A stretch of 64,000 nucleotides of DNA from Candidatus Howiella intestinavium (GCA_904420585.1 CAJFVX010000003.1:1-64000), one strand, 5' to 3'. Shown: positions 34,360 to 42,802, counted from the first letter of the stretch. Translations and numbers: made by a program. The notes: a model not told the origin generated them from the sequence alone.

Positions 34360-35232
34360 TCAATCCTCGATTTCGCAGCCTGCATCTGCCGGCTCGCAGA
34401 TAAAGGGGGCATAGTCGGCGGCTTTTAGGGCGCTTACCGCCCGGCCGGCCTTTTCCTTATCGTCGAACAGACCGAAAACCGTGGGGCCGCTGCCGCTGAG
34501 GGTGCTGCCCAGGGCGCCGGCCTGCCGGAGAATCTCCTTGACCGCCCGGATGTTTTCATCCTGCCAGACCGCCTCAAACACATTGTACATATGCCGGCCC
34601 AGTTCCTCCAAATCCCCGCCGCAGACGGCGCCGATGGCGGCCTGGGTATCCGGGTGCCGGGCGGCGGGCAGGGCGTCGTATTTCCGGTACATCTCCCCGG
34701 TGGAAACCTTCTCCCCCGGTTTGGCCAGCACGAACCAGCAGCGGGGCAGGTCGGGCAGGGGGGAAAGAATGCCGCCGATACCCTCGGCCTCCAGGGTGCC
34801 CCCCGTCAGGCACAGGGGCACGTCAGCCCCCAACTCCAGGGCCATGTCCTCCAGCTGATCCTTGGTAAAGGGCAGCCCCTCCAGCCGGTTCAGCCCCAGC
34901 AGGACGGCCGCCCCGTCGGCGCTGCCGCCGCCCAGGCCCGCCGCCAGGGGAATCCGCTTCTTGATGCTGATTTTTAGGCCTTCGCATTTTTTGCCGGCCT
35001 TTTCATAGAAAAGGGCGGCGGCCCGCCAGGCGATGTTGCCCTCGTCCTCAGGCAGCCGGCGCTCGTTGGTGCGCAGGCTGATGGCGCCCGACGTATTGGG
35101 AGACAAGGTCACCGTATCCGCCAGATCCAGCGACTGCACCAGCATATCCAGCAGATGGTAGCCGTCCGGCCGCAGGCCGGTGATGTCCAGGGTCAGATTC
35201 AATTTCGCATGGGCTTCAACCGAAATCTGCAA
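34360..35232 (-). CDS. ispE: 4-diphosphocytidyl-2-C-methyl-D-erythritol kinase
   Basis: The 290-residue GHMP kinase acts in the MEP isoprenoid pathway, phosphorylating CDP-methylerythritol. It has AHAKLNLTLDITGLRPDGYH at the N terminus (catalytic Lys), the ATP loop PLAAGLGGGSADGAA (about 91-105) and the C-terminal LSGSGPTVFGLF. The start is a TTG at 35232 with GAGAGG six bases upstream. It follows the DUF362 gene by 39 bases and could be the last gene of the Lrp operon. Confidence 0.94.
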   Translation of the reverse strand: MQISVEAHAKLNLTLDITGLRPDGYHLLDMLVQSLDLADTVTLSPNTSGAISLRTNERRLPEDEGNIAWRAAALFYEKAGKKCEGLKISIKKRIPLAAGLGGGSADGAAVLLGLNRLEGLPFTKDQLEDMALELGADVPLCLTGGTLEAEGIGGILSPLPDLPRCWFVLAKPGEKVSTGEMYRKYDALPAARHPDTQAAIGAVCGGDLEELGRHMYNVFEAVWQDENIRAVKEILRQAGALGSTLSGSGPTVFGLFDDKEKAGRAVSALKAADYAPFICEPADAGCEIED

Positions 35233-35271
35233 ATTTTACCTCTCCGTTTCTCTATGGTACCGCCCCCCGCC

Positions 35272-36420
35272 TCAGCGGAACAGACGGAAGCGTTTCAGGT
35301 CGATGGCCCGCACGGGGCACATCTCGTGGCAGCAGTAACAGCGTATACAGCCCCGGCGGCGGATATGGGCCTTCCCGGAACGTATCCCGATGATTTTCTG
35401 GGGACAGCTCTCGGCGCATTTGCCGCAGCCGATGCAGGTGTCCGTCCGCACCGCCGGCCTGGGCGCTGCCTGCCGGAGCACTGCGGCCGCGGGCTTTTGC
35501 AAAAAGCCGGGCAGCCGGTCGGTAAAATCCACCGAACGGGAGTCGGGCAGCCGGAAGGATGTCGCAAACTTCTCCGGCGGTTCCCCCGCCGTCTCCACCT
35601 TCCCGGAACCGTCAGGGCAAAGACCCCGGGCTATGGCCGCCCGGCAGGTGGGCACGGCCGCCGGGTCCATGCCGATGAGCCGGCAGAGAATAAGATCCAG
35701 GGAAAAGGGGTTCCGGCCGGCGGCCAGCAGCCCCATATGCCGGGGCGTGCCGCCGGTGGGGCCGTTGCCCTCCATGCATTCCACCCCGTCCACAATGGTA
35801 AGCGCGGGCGCCAGCATGGCGCACAAGTCCACCAGCATCTCCCCAAAGGCCGCCGGCTGGGGGAACTGGCAGTGCAGCTCGGGCTTTTTCAGCCCCGGCA
35901 CCGCCCCGAACATATTCTTACAGGCCCCCGAAAGGCCGGTCATGGCGTGGGTTTTCAGCTTGCAGAGGTTGATAATCAAATCGGCCTCGCACAAGGGCTT
36001 GATGATGTCAAAGCTGTGGCAGCGCACGGCCCCCTGGGCCTGCCGGTTCTCATAGGACGTGTCCAGGTTCAGCCGGAAGCCGGCAGACGCCGCTTCCCGC
36101 ATCCCCGACGCGGCGTAGATACCTCCCAGGGTCCCGGGGGTGTACAGGCCGCCGGGAGAATCGGCCAGGAGGATGTCGGTGACGCCCCGGCGGCGCAGGG
36201 CCCGGGTCACGGCCGCCGCCACCTCGGGATGGGTGGTGGTGGCCTCCTCCGGCCGCCGCTTCATCACCAGGTTGGGCTTTAAGACCACCTTCATACCCGG
36301 CCGGAAAAGTTCGTCGGCCCCAAGGTCGGCGAGGCAGGCCTCCACCGCCTTATCCAGGGCCGCCGGCGCATAATCCCCGCAGGCCTGCAGGCTGACGCCG
36401 GTCTCCCTATCCTTCATCAC
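35272..36420 (-). CDS. DUF362 protein with 2[4Fe-4S] ferredoxin tail
   Basis: The 382-residue protein combines a DUF362 domain (about 1-290: MKVVLKPNLV, ILLADSPGGLYTPGTL, INLCKLKTHAMTGLSGACKNMFG, IVDGVECMEGNGPTGG) with a two-cluster ferredoxin domain. The clusters are CIGCGKCAESCPQ (about 321-333) and CIRCYCCHEMCPV (about 350-362). The function is unknown; family members are thought to be electron-transfer or metal-dependent enzymes in anaerobes. It starts at GTG 36420 or ATG 36417, overlapping the aminotransferase stop, so co-translation is likely. Confidence 0.85.
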   Translation of the reverse strand: MMKDRETGVSLQACGDYAPAALDKAVEACLADLGADELFRPGMKVVLKPNLVMKRRPEEATTTHPEVAAAVTRALRRRGVTDILLADSPGGLYTPGTLGGIYAASGMREAASAGFRLNLDTSYENRQAQGAVRCHSFDIIKPLCEADLIINLCKLKTHAMTGLSGACKNMFGAVPGLKKPELHCQFPQPAAFGEMLVDLCAMLAPALTIVDGVECMEGNGPTGGTPRHMGLLAAGRNPFSLDLILCRLIGMDPAAVPTCRAAIARGLCPDGSGKVETAGEPPEKFATSFRLPDSRSVDFTDRLPGFLQKPAAAVLRQAAPRPAVRTDTCIGCGKCAESCPQKIIGIRSGKAHIRRRGCIRCYCCHEMCPVRAIDLKRFRLFR

Positions 36421-37586
36421 AGTTTTTCCAAAAACCGGGCGATGCGCCCTAAGGCCTGCTGCAGGTGCTTGAGGGAATAGCAGTAGGACACCCGGACAAA
36501 GCCCTCCCCGCTGTCTCCAAAGGCGTTGCCCGGCACGATGGCCACCCGCTCGTCATAGAGCAGCTTTTCACAGAAGGCCTCGGAGGAGAGGCCGGTGCTT
36601 TTAATGCAGGGGAAGCAATAAAAGGCACCCTCCGGCTCAAAACAGGAAAGCCCCAGCTTGTTGAAGCCGTCCACAATATACCGCCGGCGCATGTCGTATT
36701 CCTCCGCCATTTTGCGGATGTCCCCGTCCCCGTTGCGCAAAGCCTCGATGGCCGCGTACTGGGAGGTGGTGGGGGCGCTCATAATGGCAAACTGGTGGAT
36801 TTTGGTCATCTGCTGGAGGATGGGGGCCGGCCCGCAGGCATATCCCAGCCGCCAGCCGGTCATGGAATAGGTCTTGGAAAAACCGCCGATGACCACCGTC
36901 CGCTCCTGCATCCCCTCGATGGAGGCGATGGACACATGCCGGACGTCCCCATAGGTCAGCTCGGCGTAGATTTCGTCTGATATAACCATGACATCGGTCC
37001 CCCGCAGCACCTGGGCGATGGCCTCCAGATGCTGCCGGCGCATGACCGCTCCGGTGGGATTGCAGGGGAAGGGCAGGATTAAGGCCTTGGTTTTGGGGGT
37101 GATTTTAGCGGCCAGGGCCTCGGGGGTCAGTCGGAAGTCGTCCTCCGCCTTGGTTTCCAGAATCACCGGCACCCCGCCGGCCAGCCGGGTGATGGGCTCG
37201 TAGCACACAAAGCTGGGCTGGACGATGAGCACCTCGTCCCCCGGCTGCACCAGGGCCCGGATAGCACCGTCGATGGCCTCGCTCCCCCCCACCGTCACCA
37301 AGATTTCGTCGGCGGGGTCATATGTAAGCTGGTATTTGCGCTCCATGTACTTGGCGATTTCACTGCGCAGTTCCTTTAAGCCCCAGTTGGAGGTATACCG
37401 GGTCTTGCCCTCCTCCAAAGACTCGATGCCCGCCCGGCGGATGTGAAAGGGGGTGAGGAAATCCGGCTCGCCTACGCCTAAGGATATGACATCCTCCATC
37501 TCCTCGGCGATGTCGAAAAATTTGCGGATGCCCGACGGCTTGATGCCTACCACCGTCGGATTGAGAATCGAATTATAATCCATCAC
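36417..37586 (-). CDS. PLP-dependent class I aminotransferase
   Basis: The 389-residue fold-type I aminotransferase has the PLP lysine in GGFSKTYSMTGWRLGYA (about 237-253). It also has PFPCNPTGAV, ISDEIYAELTYG, and the N-terminal SLGVGEPDFLTP and TRYTSNWGLKELR. It resembles aromatic or aspartate aminotransferases of the PatA/DapX-like group; the amino donor and acceptor are not determinable. The gene begins at GTG 37586 or ATG 37583 on top of the lrp stop (CTGTGATG). The same CTGTGATG junction recurs at its own 3' end with the DUF362 gene. The upstream Lrp regulator probably senses its substrate. Confidence 0.9.
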   Translation of the reverse strand: MMDYNSILNPTVVGIKPSGIRKFFDIAEEMEDVISLGVGEPDFLTPFHIRRAGIESLEEGKTRYTSNWGLKELRSEIAKYMERKYQLTYDPADEILVTVGGSEAIDGAIRALVQPGDEVLIVQPSFVCYEPITRLAGGVPVILETKAEDDFRLTPEALAAKITPKTKALILPFPCNPTGAVMRRQHLEAIAQVLRGTDVMVISDEIYAELTYGDVRHVSIASIEGMQERTVVIGGFSKTYSMTGWRLGYACGPAPILQQMTKIHQFAIMSAPTTSQYAAIEALRNGDGDIRKMAEEYDMRRRYIVDGFNKLGLSCFEPEGAFYCFPCIKSTGLSSEAFCEKLLYDERVAIVPGNAFGDSGEGFVRVSYCYSLKHLQQALGRIARFLEKL

Positions 37587-38071
37587 AGCGACATAGTCCC
37601 CCTATCGTCGCTCTCGGTGTCGCAAAGCTGCACGTTCAGCTCTTTATAGCGGCGCAGGACAAAGTGGGTGGCTGTAGAGGTCACCTCAGCCATGGTGGCC
37701 AGGCGCTTGGCCACGAACATGGACACCTCCTGGAAGGTCTTGCCCGTGACGATGACGCACAAATCGTATCCCCCGGACATGAGGTAGACCGACTCCACCT
37801 CGTCGAACTTCATAATGCGGCGGGCCACGTCCTCAAAGCCGGAATCGGGCTGGGGGATGACCTTCAGCTCGATAATGGCCGACACATAGGGGCGGTCCGT
37901 CCGCTCCCAGTCCACCACCGCCTTGTAGACACGGATGACGCCTTCGTTCTCCATTTCGGCAATCTGCCGCTTTACCTCTTCCTCGGTCATGCCCAGCATG
38001 ACGGCCAGCTCCCGGTCGGAGTAGCGGGCGTGCTCGCTGAGCAGGTTCAGCAATTTATAATTGACTTCCAT
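37583..38071 (-). CDS. Lrp/AsnC-family transcriptional regulator
   Basis: The 162-residue protein has an N-terminal helix-turn-helix (about 1-50: KLLNLLSEHARYSDRELAVMLG, EEEVKRQIAEMENEGVIRVYKAVVD) and a C-terminal RAM ligand domain (VSAIIELKVIPQ, FDEVESVYLMSGGYDLCVIVTG). Such proteins respond to amino acids and commonly regulate adjacent transport or aminotransferase genes. It is the first gene of the lrp-aminotransferase-DUF362 operon, so autoregulation is likely. Confidence 0.92.
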   Translation of the reverse strand: MEVNYKLLNLLSEHARYSDRELAVMLGMTEEEVKRQIAEMENEGVIRVYKAVVDWERTDRPYVSAIIELKVIPQPDSGFEDVARRIMKFDEVESVYLMSGGYDLCVIVTGKTFQEVSMFVAKRLATMAEVTSTATHFVLRRYKELNVQLCDTESDDRGTMSL

Positions 38072-38097
38072 TTTTCTTCTCTCCTTTTATACGCAGT

Positions 38098-38913
38098 TTA
38101 TATGAGGGGAATCTGCACCGGGATGCGATCCTGGTACAGGGTGATATACTTGAATCCGGCCACGGCGGCCAGGGCCATGCCCTCCTCGATGCCGGCCCCT
38201 ATATCCCCGGCCCGGTGGGCGTCCGACCCGATGGTGACATACTCCCCGCCGGCCTCCTTAAACCGCTTGAGAAGGGCCAGGTCGGGCATGGTGACCCCCA
38301 GTTCCTGCCGCAGGCCGGAGGTGTTGATCTCCAAGGCCTTCCCCGTCCGGGCCAGCAGCCGGAAAAGGCGGTCCAGCTGGTCATAATACCGGGTGATGTC
38401 CACCTTTATCCCATGGACGCCGGTGATGTACCGCAGAGGATAGGTCAGGTGGGCCAGGCTGTCAAACTGCCCCCAGCCCACAATGTCGGTCAGCTGCTGG
38501 AAGTAGAGTTCCAGCAGGGTGTGGGGATCGTTTTCGGGCAGGCTGTAGTCCAGGTAATAAAAGTCCTCCCGGCCCTCCAGCCGGTGCAGGGAGGCCAGGA
38601 CGAAATCCAGGGGCCGGCCCAGGACTTCGGTGGCCGCCGCCTTGTTGGAAAGGGGCTGGCCCAGCTCCAGGCCCCGCAGGACGATGAGCTGGCCGGAAAA
38701 GACCGACCGGGCCTTGGTGGTTTCAAAAAAGGACTGGCGGGCGGCCAGGCCGTACCCCTCCTCCTCGAAGACGTCACACTCGCAGTGGTCGGTGACGGCG
38801 ATGGCCCGCAGCCCCCGCTGGCAGGCCTGCTCGCACAGCAGCATAACCGAGTGCACCGCATCGGGGGAATTGTCCGTATGGGTGTGGAAATCCATTTTAT
38901 TCTTATAAGCCAT
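38098..38913 (-). CDS. PHP-domain phosphatase, HisJ type
   Basis: The 271-residue metal-dependent phosphoesterase has the PHP motifs DFHTHTDNSPDA (N-terminal HxH), AVTDHCECDVF, LASLHRLEG and the C-terminal GSDAHRAGDIG. It resembles histidinol-phosphate phosphatases, which complete histidine synthesis, but no his gene is nearby, so another phosphate ester is possible. The ATG at 38913 is set by AGGAGG with 8-base spacing. The gene lies 26 bases upstream of lrp and may join its operon. Confidence 0.88.
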   Translation of the reverse strand: MAYKNKMDFHTHTDNSPDAVHSVMLLCEQACQRGLRAIAVTDHCECDVFEEEGYGLAARQSFFETTKARSVFSGQLIVLRGLELGQPLSNKAAATEVLGRPLDFVLASLHRLEGREDFYYLDYSLPENDPHTLLELYFQQLTDIVGWGQFDSLAHLTYPLRYITGVHGIKVDITRYYDQLDRLFRLLARTGKALEINTSGLRQELGVTMPDLALLKRFKEAGGEYVTIGSDAHRAGDIGAGIEEGMALAAVAGFKYITLYQDRIPVQIPLI

Positions 38914-39102
38914 TGGCAAAACCTCCTGTCTGAAGCGTTGTCAAATGCTTGTGGAATCAGCATCTATATGTTCCTATAGCCTTTTTTAGTATAGCATATT
39001 CTTTTCCAAAAGCATAGAGAATCTTTTTGCGCGGCCCGGGATTTCTCGCCGAAGGACCGGTTTCATAGTTTGCTTCTATGGTTCGCCATACATGATAGAT
39101 AT

Positions 39103-39131
39103 TTGATATTTGTTGCGGCGGGGTATATAAT
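39103..39131 (+). promoter_or_regulatory. Sigma-A promoter for the DUF3737 locus
   Basis: TTGATA (39103-39108) and a perfect TATAAT (39126-39131) have a 17-bp spacer, about 50 bases before the small gene. Confidence 0.75.
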
Positions 39132-39183
39132 GATGGTGCCGAACCGGACGGCAGTTATTTTTTGGGAAAGAGACGGTCGGATT

Positions 39184-39411
39184 ATGAAATGCGATTCCAA
39201 GGAAGCCGTAATCTCCAATCTGCGGGACGCCGGCTGCGATACCGATACCATTGCAAAGTTTCTACAGTACCGGGAAACCGGAGAGACAAACCAGCAGCTG
39301 CGGCTGCTGGCCGCCCATCGGGCCCAGGTTCTGGAACATATACACCAGGGGGAAAAATGCATTACCTGTCTGGATTATCTGATTTACCAGATAAAAAACA
39401 GCGGCATATAA
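39184..39411 (+). CDS. Conserved small helical protein next to DUF3737
   Basis: The 75-residue protein (from the ATG at 39184) has KEAVISNLRDAGCDTDTIAKFL, a Gln/Leu-rich middle (TNQQLRLLAAHRAQVLEHIH) and the end KCITCLDYLIYQIKN. It is predicted helical with two Cys (CITC). I recall similar small proteins beside DUF3737 genes in other Clostridia but no function. The frame stays open to 39070, yet the promoter lies inside that stretch, so the later ATG is favoured. It ends 24 bases before the DUF3737 gene. Confidence 0.65.
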   Translation: MKCDSKEAVISNLRDAGCDTDTIAKFLQYRETGETNQQLRLLAAHRAQVLEHIHQGEKCITCLDYLIYQIKNSGI

Positions 39412-39435
39412 CCCCTTTACAGAGGAGGAATCCCT

Positions 39436-40296
39436 TTGACACGGATTACAGATAAGACATTTGACGAGGAACGGGCTTTATACGGCAGCCGGGACATATG
39501 GGTGGAAAACTGCGCCTTCGACGGCCCGGCCGACGGGGAGAGCGCCTTTAAAGAGTGCCGAAACGTGAAGGCCGAGCACTGCTTTTTCAATCTCCGCTAT
39601 CCCTTCTGGCACGACCATGGGGTACAGATCCGGGATTCGGAAATGACCGAAAACTGCCGGGCGGCCTTATGGTATTCGGAGCAGATTGAAATTACCGGCA
39701 CCAAACTCCACGGCATCAAGGCCCTGCGGGAGTGCAGCGATGTCAAGATGGAGGACTGCCACATCCTTTCCCCCGAATTCGGCTGGTCGGTTCGGGGGCT
39801 TACCATGCGCCGCTGCACCGCCGAGAGCGAATACTTTATGCTGCGGGCCGAGAACCTGCGGTTTTCCCAGGTGGATTTTAAGGGAAAATACTCCTTCCAG
39901 TACATCCGGGACGCCCTTTTTGAAAACTGCAAATTCGACACCAAGGACGCCTTTTGGCACGCGCAAAACGTGACGGTGAAAAACAGCCTGGTAAAGGGCG
40001 AGTACCTGGGGTGGTATTCCGACGGCCTGACCCTGGAAAACTGCAAAATCATCGGCACCCAGCCCCTTTGCTACTGCAAAAACCTAAAGCTCATCCACTG
40101 CGAGATGCTGGAGGCCGACCTCTGCTTTGAGAAATCGGAAGTACAGGCCGACATCACCACCCCGGTTATCAGCATCAAAAACCCCCGTTCGGGCTGCATC
40201 CGCCTGCCGGCGGTGGGGGAGATTATCCGGGACGAGGAAGAGGCCAAGGGGGAGGTTATCCTGCGGCCGGCGGCCGGGGGCTGCGTCTGCGCATAA
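39436..40296 (+). CDS. DUF3737 family beta-helix protein
   Basis: The 286-residue protein is built from short repeats of about 20 residues typical of a right-handed beta-helix: WVENCAFDG, AEHCFFNLR, IRDSEMTENC, MEDCHILS, MRRCTAE, FENCKFDT, VKNSLVKGEY, LENCKIIGT, LIHCEMLEA. DUF3737 proteins are predicted pectin-lyase-like folds of unknown activity, and here the protein has no signal peptide. The start is a TTG at 39436 set by AGGAGG at 7-base spacing. It is probably co-transcribed with the small helical protein. Confidence 0.85.
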   Translation: MTRITDKTFDEERALYGSRDIWVENCAFDGPADGESAFKECRNVKAEHCFFNLRYPFWHDHGVQIRDSEMTENCRAALWYSEQIEITGTKLHGIKALRECSDVKMEDCHILSPEFGWSVRGLTMRRCTAESEYFMLRAENLRFSQVDFKGKYSFQYIRDALFENCKFDTKDAFWHAQNVTVKNSLVKGEYLGWYSDGLTLENCKIIGTQPLCYCKNLKLIHCEMLEADLCFEKSEVQADITTPVISIKNPRSGCIRLPAVGEIIRDEEEAKGEVILRPAAGGCVCA

Positions 40297-40315
40297 AAGC
40301 AAACCGCGGCGGGGC

Positions 40316-40346
40316 TTGACTTGAAGCGGACTCCAGATGCTATAAT
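40316..40346 (+). promoter_or_regulatory. MerR-type promoter with 19-bp spacer (AdhR-like)
   Basis: TTGACT (40316-40321) and a perfect TATAAT (40341-40346) are separated by 19 bp. The spacer holds an imperfect dyad (cttgaag...ctccag) resembling AdhR/NmlR-type MerR operators. Such long spacers are inactive until a MerR protein untwists the DNA. The downstream genes are aldo/keto reductases, which are classic targets. No merR gene is in the window. Confidence 0.7.
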
Positions 40347-40351
40347 GGATA

Positions 40352-40505
40352 AAAATACCGGCGGCGGTGGACAAGGGGCCTGCGAGTCCCATAGGACGCC
40401 GCATCCCCCCCGCAGGGCCCGCTCCCCCTTTCGGAGGTTTCTCGCGCATCCGGGCGGTGCATAAGGGGCAGAGCGGCTGCGGCCGGCCTGGCCGCCGGAG
40501 AGAAA
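40352..40505 (+). other. Structured, GC-rich 5' leader of the reductase operon
   Basis: About 165 bases separate the predicted transcription start from the first start codon. Hairpins visible are gggcctgcg pairing with cgcagggccc around an inner gtcccataggac, and gcggcc-ggcct-ggccgc (40479-40495) just before the ribosome site AAAAGGAG. I do not recognise a known riboswitch class. Confidence 0.35.
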
Positions 40506-40520
40506 AGGAGCGTGCGGCAG

Positions 40521-41654
40521 ATGATTTACAAGGATTTTAAAGGCGAAAAGCTGTCCGCTCTGGGCATGGGGGCCATGCGGCTGCCCGTGCGGGACGGGAA
40601 CGACGGGGACGTCGACCGGGCCGCGGCTGAGAAAATGATAGACTATGCCATGGCCCACGGCGTCAATTACTACGACACCGCCTGGGGATACCACAGCGGG
40701 AACTCCGAGCGGGTGCTGGGGGCGGCCCTTTCCAAATATCCCCGGGACAGCTTTTACCTGGCGGACAAATTCCCCGGCTACGATTTGTCCAATATGGACA
40801 AGGTGGAAAGCATCTTCGAGGACCAGCTGAAAAAGTGCGGGGTGGAATACTTCGATTTTTACCTCTTCCACAACGTCTGCGAAATGAACATAGACGGCTA
40901 CCTCAACCCGGCCTACGGCATCTTCGACTACCTGAAAAAGCAGCGGGATGCCGGCCGCATCCGGCATTTGGGCTTTTCCGCCCACGGCAGCTATGGGGTC
41001 ATGCAGCGGTTTTTGGAGGCCTACGGCAAGGATATGGAGTTTTGCCAGATCCAGTTAAACTACCTGGACTGGAGTTTCCAGGATGCAAAGGCCAAGGTGG
41101 AGCTGCTGGATTCCTACCATATCCCGGTGTGGGTTATGGAGCCCCTTCGGGGCGGCAAGCTGGCCTCTCTGGCGGCGGCCGACGAGGAAAAGCTCCGGGC
41201 CCTGCGGCCGGAGGAACCCATCCCGGCCTGGGCCTTCCGGTTTATCCAGAGCATACCCCAGGTGGTGGTGACCCTGTCGGGCATGTCCAATATGGAACAG
41301 ATTACGGACAATATCCGCACCTTCCAGGAGGAAAAGCCCCTTAACAAAAGGGAGATGGACACCCTGCTTTCCATCGCCGGCGAGATGGTAGGAAAAATCG
41401 CCCTGCCCTGCACGGCCTGCCGCTACTGCGTCAGCCACTGTCCCAAAGGGCTGGATATTCCCGGGCTTTTAGCCCTCTACAACGAACACAGCTTTGACGG
41501 CGGGTTTATCGCCCCCATGGCCTTATCCGCCATCCCGGCGGATAAGCAGCCCGGCGCCTGCATCGGCTGCCGCAGCTGCGAGGCGGTATGTCCCCAGCAG
41601 ATTAAAATTTCCGAAGCCATGGCCGATTTCGTCCGGAAACTGCCGGCGGAATAG
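40521..41654 (+). CDS. Aldo/keto reductase with C-terminal ferredoxin domain (1)
   Basis: The 377-residue protein has an AKR barrel (ALGMGAMRLPVRDG; NYYDTAWGYHSGNSERVLG with the catalytic Tyr; FYLADKFPGY with Lys; FYLFHNVCE with His; IRHLGFSAHGS). A 4Fe-4S tail follows: CTACRYCVSHCPKG (about 299-312) and CIGCRSCEAVCPQQ (about 345-358). The Fe-S clusters suggest ferredoxin-linked rather than purely NAD(P)H-linked reduction. The ATG at 40521 is preferred (AAGGAG about 10 bases upstream). It is the first gene behind the MerR-type promoter; the second reductase begins 19 bases after it. Confidence 0.9.
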   Translation: MIYKDFKGEKLSALGMGAMRLPVRDGNDGDVDRAAAEKMIDYAMAHGVNYYDTAWGYHSGNSERVLGAALSKYPRDSFYLADKFPGYDLSNMDKVESIFEDQLKKCGVEYFDFYLFHNVCEMNIDGYLNPAYGIFDYLKKQRDAGRIRHLGFSAHGSYGVMQRFLEAYGKDMEFCQIQLNYLDWSFQDAKAKVELLDSYHIPVWVMEPLRGGKLASLAAADEEKLRALRPEEPIPAWAFRFIQSIPQVVVTLSGMSNMEQITDNIRTFQEEKPLNKREMDTLLSIAGEMVGKIALPCTACRYCVSHCPKGLDIPGLLALYNEHSFDGGFIAPMALSAIPADKQPGACIGCRSCEAVCPQQIKISEAMADFVRKLPAE

Positions 41655-41673
41655 GCTGGAAAGGATGGAACAT

Positions 41674-42768
41674 ATGGAATACCGGAAGCTTCCCAAGGGC
41701 GGGGAGAATATCGGCGTCATCGGCCTGGGGAACAGCTCCCTGGGGCCGGCGGGTGAAAGGGAAATCGAGGAAATCGTCACCTTGGCGGTGGAGCAGGGGG
41801 TCAACTACTTCGACATGGCCGCCGGCGACGCCGTCCCCTTCCCTGCCTACGGCCGGGCGGTGGCCGGCTGCCGGGATAAGGTTTATTTCCAGGTGCATTT
41901 CGGCGCCGATTACCGCAGCGGCCAGTACGGCTGGACCCTCCGGCTGGAGGACATCAAGCGGTCGGTGGACTGGCAGCTGAAAAACCTGCGGACCGATTAC
42001 ATCGACTTTGGCTTTATCCACTGCATCGACGAAGAGGCGGATTGGCGGAAGTTCATGGACGGCGGGGTGCTGGATTACATACTCTCCCTGAAAAAGGCAG
42101 GGGTTATCCGCCGCATCGGCCTGTCCTCCCACACCCCCGCCGTGGTGCAGAAGGTGCTGGATACAGGTATACTGGATATGCTCATGTTCAGCATCAACCC
42201 CGCCTACGACTACCGGCAGGGAGAATACGCCATCGGCGAAGTGGACGAGCGCATGACCCTTTACCGCCGGTGCGAGGCCGAGGGAGTGGGCATTTCGGTC
42301 ATGAAGGCCTTCAGCGGCGGGCAGTTGCTGGATGCCCGCACATCTCCTTTTGGGCAGGCCCTGACCGAATACCAGTGCATCCAGTACGCTCTGGATAAGC
42401 CGGGGGTTCTAACCGTACTCCCCGGCATCCGCAGCAAGGAAGACCTGATTCGTATCCTGGGTTTCTTTTCCGCATCACCAGAGGAAAAGGACTATGCAGT
42501 CATCGGCAGCTTCGCACCTAAGGATGCGGCCGGCGTCTGCGTCTACTGCAACCACTGCCAGCCCTGTCCGGCTGGGCTGGACGTGGGGCTTATCAACAAA
42601 TACTACGACTTATCCCGGGCCGGGGACGCCCTGGCAAAAGACCACTATGACAACCTGGAAAAGAAGGCGGCCGACTGCATCGCCTGCGGGCACTGCGATT
42701 CCCGCTGTCCCTTCCAGGTAGAGCAGGTGCGGCGGATGGCCGAAATCCGGACCTATTTCGGCGCATGA
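41674..42768 (+). CDS. Aldo/keto reductase with C-terminal ferredoxin domain (2)
   Basis: The 364-residue paralogue of the preceding gene has VIGLGNSSLGPAGERE, NYFDMAAGD, VYFQVHFGADY, FGFIHCIDEEADW and IRRIGLSSHTPAVVQ. The catalytic YxxG-type segment is altered (FDMAAGDAVPFPAYG). Two Fe-S motifs close it: CVYCNHCQPCPAG (about 290-302) and CIACGHCDSRCPFQ (about 336-349). The altered active site hints at a different substrate or a flavin/Fe-S role. The start at 41674 has GAAAGG upstream, with an alternative ATG three codons earlier. Confidence 0.88.
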   Translation: MEYRKLPKGGENIGVIGLGNSSLGPAGEREIEEIVTLAVEQGVNYFDMAAGDAVPFPAYGRAVAGCRDKVYFQVHFGADYRSGQYGWTLRLEDIKRSVDWQLKNLRTDYIDFGFIHCIDEEADWRKFMDGGVLDYILSLKKAGVIRRIGLSSHTPAVVQKVLDTGILDMLMFSINPAYDYRQGEYAIGEVDERMTLYRRCEAEGVGISVMKAFSGGQLLDARTSPFGQALTEYQCIQYALDKPGVLTVLPGIRSKEDLIRILGFFSASPEEKDYAVIGSFAPKDAAGVCVYCNHCQPCPAGLDVGLINKYYDLSRAGDALAKDHYDNLEKKAADCIACGHCDSRCPFQVEQVRRMAEIRTYFGA

Positions 42769-42802
42769 CGCCATCCCACATATAAAAGGAGAGGAAGCAA
42801 CC

